NCBI GenBank assembly: GCA_030837445.1
Contig: JAUPKM010000645.1
Location: 1-8,053, forward strand
Direction of reading: 5' to 3'
Length of the DNA: 8,053 nt
Source of the DNA: Actinomycetota bacterium
GTDB taxonomy: Bacteria; Actinomycetota; Actinomycetes; S36-B12; UBA10799
Shown piece after piece: positions 6,437-8,053 of the stretch. The notes under the pieces were generated by a model. It saw nothing but the letters and a program-made list of their open reading frames with translations. It was not told where the DNA came from and did no database searches. Position numbers and translations under genes: made by a program. Position 1 is the first letter of the stretch. Each line of letters begins with the position of its first letter.

Positions 6437-6444
6437 CTCTCCTT
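6437..6444 (-). promoter_or_regulatory. Shine-Dalgarno of the kinase gene
   Basis: The minus strand reads AAGGAGAG, a near-perfect match to the 16S rRNA tail, 2 nt from the GTG at 6434 when counted from the last G and about 5 nt from the AAGGA core. It decides for the GTG over the in-frame ATG at codon 8, which would cut into the Walker A motif. Confidence 0.7.
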
Positions 6445-6495
6445 GTCCTGGCATCTCACGACCGACCAACCGCAGCACGTCCGCAAGACATCGGG

Positions 6496-7377
6496 CTACT
6501 CGCTCGCCACAACGTTGTCCCGCAGGTGCTTACCGACGACGAACACCACGTAGCCGAGCCAGAGGATCATCCCCACGTGCAGCACATCGTTCTCGGAGAA
6601 GTAGAAGCCGCGGCCGCCGTCGTACAGGGTCGCCGTGATGCCGGCCGCGTAGTAGCCGAAGTAGGCGATCTGTACCGCCACCAGCAGGACCGCTGCGACC
6701 ACCAGCGACCGATCCATCGGATCCCGGGTCTGCCGGTAGCGACGCGCGGCCACCACAATCACGATGACGATCCCTGGCAGGGCGAACAACATGAGCACAC
6801 TGAATGAGAGCAGCACGGCGCTGGGAAGTAGCACCCCGGCGATCGACACGACGACGTAGACGGCGGCGTTGATCCCCGCGTACCAGATCAGGCCGCGACG
6901 CAACCCCGCCGCCGCGCAGGCAAACGCGACCGCAGTGAGCATCGCGCTGACCGAGAGCGCCTGCGTGACGCTGTAGCCGACCTCGAAACCGTTCGTCAGG
7001 ACACACAGTTCACGGCCCTCGCACTTGAGGACGTAACTGAACGCCTGATAGCTGATACCCGCCTGCGCGGCACCGATGCCGCCGAGCACGAGAGCGACGC
7101 CGAGCCAGGCGCGCGAGCGTTGGCCTCGCCGGGTCGCGAGGAAGTAGATGCCGGCTGCAACCCACAGGGCCGCCAGCGTGAAGACGAGGAACGATCCCAG
7201 CGGTTCTGTCCAGACTGTGTCGCCCACCTCGACACACGGTCGCTGCTGACACCACTGCTCAGGGGTGGTGGCCGGTTGGTAGGTCAACTGGTCGAGGCGG
7301 CCGCAACCGGCGAGAGCGAGGGCGCCGGCGACGATCAGCCCGAGGCCTCGCCACCGCCTGGCTGCACTTGTCTGCAT
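6496..7377 (-). CDS. Predicted lipoprotein with seven membrane helices (293 aa)
   Basis: The N-terminus is a lipoprotein signal: basic residues (ARRWR), hydrophobic stretch, then LAGC (22-25) with Cys25 as the lipidated residue. A short outer segment with C43 and C48 precedes about seven helices near 62-82, 90-112, 136-157, 162-182, 185-211, 224-245 and 264-283. Basic loops (RRGQRSR, LRRG, RRYRQTR, KHLRD) all fall on one side, giving outside N-terminus and inside C-terminus. C119 and C125 fall in an outer loop, so two disulfides are possible. The last part, FYFSENDVLH and the next helix, faintly recalls the 7-helix DUF6962/alkaline-ceramidase-like group; this is a guess. The frame is open upstream to 7644, but the lipobox fixes the ATG at 7377. 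No Shine-Dalgarno is present. The peroxidase gene ends 118 bp upstream and the kinase gene begins 61 bp downstream. Confidence 0.8.
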   Translation of the reverse strand: MQTSAARRWRGLGLIVAGALALAGCGRLDQLTYQPATTPEQWCQQRPCVEVGDTVWTEPLGSFLVFTLAALWVAAGIYFLATRRGQRSRAWLGVALVLGGIGAAQAGISYQAFSYVLKCEGRELCVLTNGFEVGYSVTQALSVSAMLTAVAFACAAAGLRRGLIWYAGINAAVYVVVSIAGVLLPSAVLLSFSVLMLFALPGIVIVIVVAARRYRQTRDPMDRSLVVAAVLLVAVQIAYFGYYAAGITATLYDGGRGFYFSENDVLHVGMILWLGYVVFVVGKHLRDNVVASE

Positions 7378-7383
7378 AAGTCG

Positions 7384-7389
7384 AGTATG
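7384..7389 (-). promoter_or_regulatory. Candidate -10 box of the lipoprotein gene
   Basis: The minus strand reads CATACT, four of six matches to TATAAT, ending 6 nt before the ATG at 7377. As there is no Shine-Dalgarno, a leaderless transcript starting at or near the ATG would fit. No recognisable -35 was found, so this is weak. Confidence 0.25.
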
Positions 7390-7399
7390 GCCTGGGACA

Positions 7400-7414
7400 G
7401 CGGGCGTGGCCCGC
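7400..7414. terminator. GC hairpin between the peroxidase and lipoprotein genes
   Basis: GCGGGC, a 3-nt loop (GTG) and GCCCGC form a perfect 6-bp stem, 82 nt past the peroxidase stop and 23 nt before the lipoprotein start. There is no T-tract after it on the minus strand. A second, weaker 4-bp GCGG/CCGC pair (7426-7442) is followed by TTTT (7422-7425, minus strand). Either could partly end the peroxidase transcript. Confidence 0.35.
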
Positions 7415-7495
7415 AGTAACGAAAAGCGGGAGAAGAGGCCGCAGTCGCGCCGTGCAGCGCCTGTGAGACGAGGCCGCCTTTCGGCACTGGCGCCG

Positions 7496-8053
7496 TCAGT
7501 CGCGGCCGAGCAGGGAACCGATCCCCAGGTCGCTGCCGGCAGGACCCGAGGCCGCTTCCGCCCCCGACGACGCGGCCGAGGCCGCCCCCGCCGGCTCACC
7601 CGCCGACGATGCCGCCGCCTCGGGATCGTCCGCCGAGTCCTCATCGTCGCCGATGGAGCCTAAGACGGCGGTCAGTTCAGTCATCGCCGGCACGAAGTAG
7701 TAGGAGCCGGTCACCGGCGTGGAATAGCGCGTCAGTTCATCGTGGAGTCCGTCGTCGGAGACGCCGAACATCCGATCCCACATGAGGTCGAGCCGGGCCG
7801 GTTCGCGGGACGCTCCGATGAACACTGTGCCAACTTCGTGCAGGTCAGCGAAGGGTGTGTTGCGACGGAAGATGTGCCGCTCGTGACCCTCGTCGTCTGT
7901 GATGGTGTTGCGGCTGACGTGAGAAGTCACCGGCATCACATCGTCGGGGAGTTGCACACTGTCGGGTTTGGTGCGCCCGATCACGTCTTGCTGAGCGGCC
8001 ACCGGCAGGGCCTCGAACGCAGCGAGGTCGTGGACCCACTTCTGCACCAGCAC
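7496..8053 (-). CDS. Class-B DyP-type haem peroxidase, C-terminal part, encapsulin cargo
   Basis: C-terminal 185 residues of a dye-decolorising peroxidase, which oxidises substrates with H2O2 using haem. The gene's 5' end lies beyond the right edge; the GTG at the edge is an internal Val within the typical FVQKYLHD-like segment. Visible motifs (window numbering): QKWVHDLAAF (4-13), GRTKPDS (26-32), SHVSRNTI with proximal haem ligand His45, FRRNTPF with the distal Arg63 and Asn65 expected in class B, and the closing TGSYYFVP (115-122). The GxxDG segment and about 170 N-terminal residues are missing. After the fold ends near 133, an Asp/Glu then Ala/Ser/Gly-rich linker leads to SDLGIGSLLGRD, matching the encapsulin cargo-loading peptide of actinobacterial DyPs. 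The protein should be packed inside an encapsulin shell. The gene immediately downstream is the lipoprotein, not an encapsulin. Confidence 0.93.
   Translation of the reverse strand: MLVQKWVHDLAAFEALPVAAQQDVIGRTKPDSVQLPDDVMPVTSHVSRNTITDDEGHERHIFRRNTPFADLHEVGTVFIGASREPARLDLMWDRMFGVSDDGLHDELTRYSTPVTGSYYFVPAMTELTAVLGSIGDDEDSADDPEAAASSAGEPAGAASAASSGAEAASGPAGSDLGIGSLLGRD
7505..7528 (-). other. Encapsulin cargo-loading peptide (LGIGSLLG)
   Basis: The last residues of the DyP read LGIGSLLG followed by RD and the stop. From established work, DyP cargo of Brevibacterium linens and mycobacteria ends in an LGIGSL-type peptide that binds the inner face of the encapsulin shell. The flexible Ala/Ser/Gly linker in front is typical too. 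Leu at the position commonly occupied by Lys or Arg (GSLKG, GSLRG) is a small variation. Confidence 0.85.

Noticed and set aside
7378..7644. N-terminal extension of the lipoprotein frame to 7644
   Set aside because: The extension is Arg-rich and overlaps the end of the peroxidase gene. The lipoprotein signal begins right at the ATG at 7377.

Overview
The window is GC-rich DNA, with GC-rich third codon positions in the well-supported genes. Every recognisable product fits a free-living actinobacterium: a class-B DyP peroxidase with an encapsulin-cargo tail, an integral-membrane GGDEF-EAL protein, Pro/Ala/Asp-rich linkers and GTG starts. Genus cannot be read from the sequence. There are no tRNA or rRNA genes, insertion sequences, CRISPR arrays or phage genes.

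Layout, left to right. Positions 1-194 hold an uncertain Pro/Arg-rich reading frame running off the left edge on the minus strand. Positions 191-478 (minus) encode a 95-residue protein with no Lys, Arg or His, built almost entirely of five tandem 16-residue units. Positions 609-1544 (minus) encode an unrecognised polytopic membrane protein. Divergent from it, 1690-2463 (plus) is the only well-supported plus-strand gene, a chlorophyllase-like alpha/beta hydrolase. A 182-bp convergent gap containing perfect inverted repeats separates it from 2646-5648 (minus), a 1000-residue membrane-PAS-GGDEF-EAL cyclic-di-GMP protein. A 201-bp gap follows, then 5850-6434 (minus, shikimate-kinase family), 6496-7377 (minus, predicted lipoprotein with seven membrane helices) and 7496-8053 (minus, C-terminal part of a DyP peroxidase that runs off the right edge).

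How the genes may work together. The peroxidase, lipoprotein and kinase genes are co-directional with gaps of 118 and 61 bp and could share a transcript, though nothing ties their functions together. The cyclic-di-GMP protein has its own Shine-Dalgarno and a 201-bp leader and looks independently expressed. No pathway spans the window. It reads as a set of accessory or housekeeping singletons.

Points of most interest: the acidic tandem-repeat protein; the DyP with an encapsulin-type targeting peptide but no encapsulin gene in the usual downstream position; the chlorophyllase-like hydrolase; and a shikimate kinase homologue whose metal-binding Asp is replaced by Ser. All homology statements come from motif recognition by eye, not from searches.
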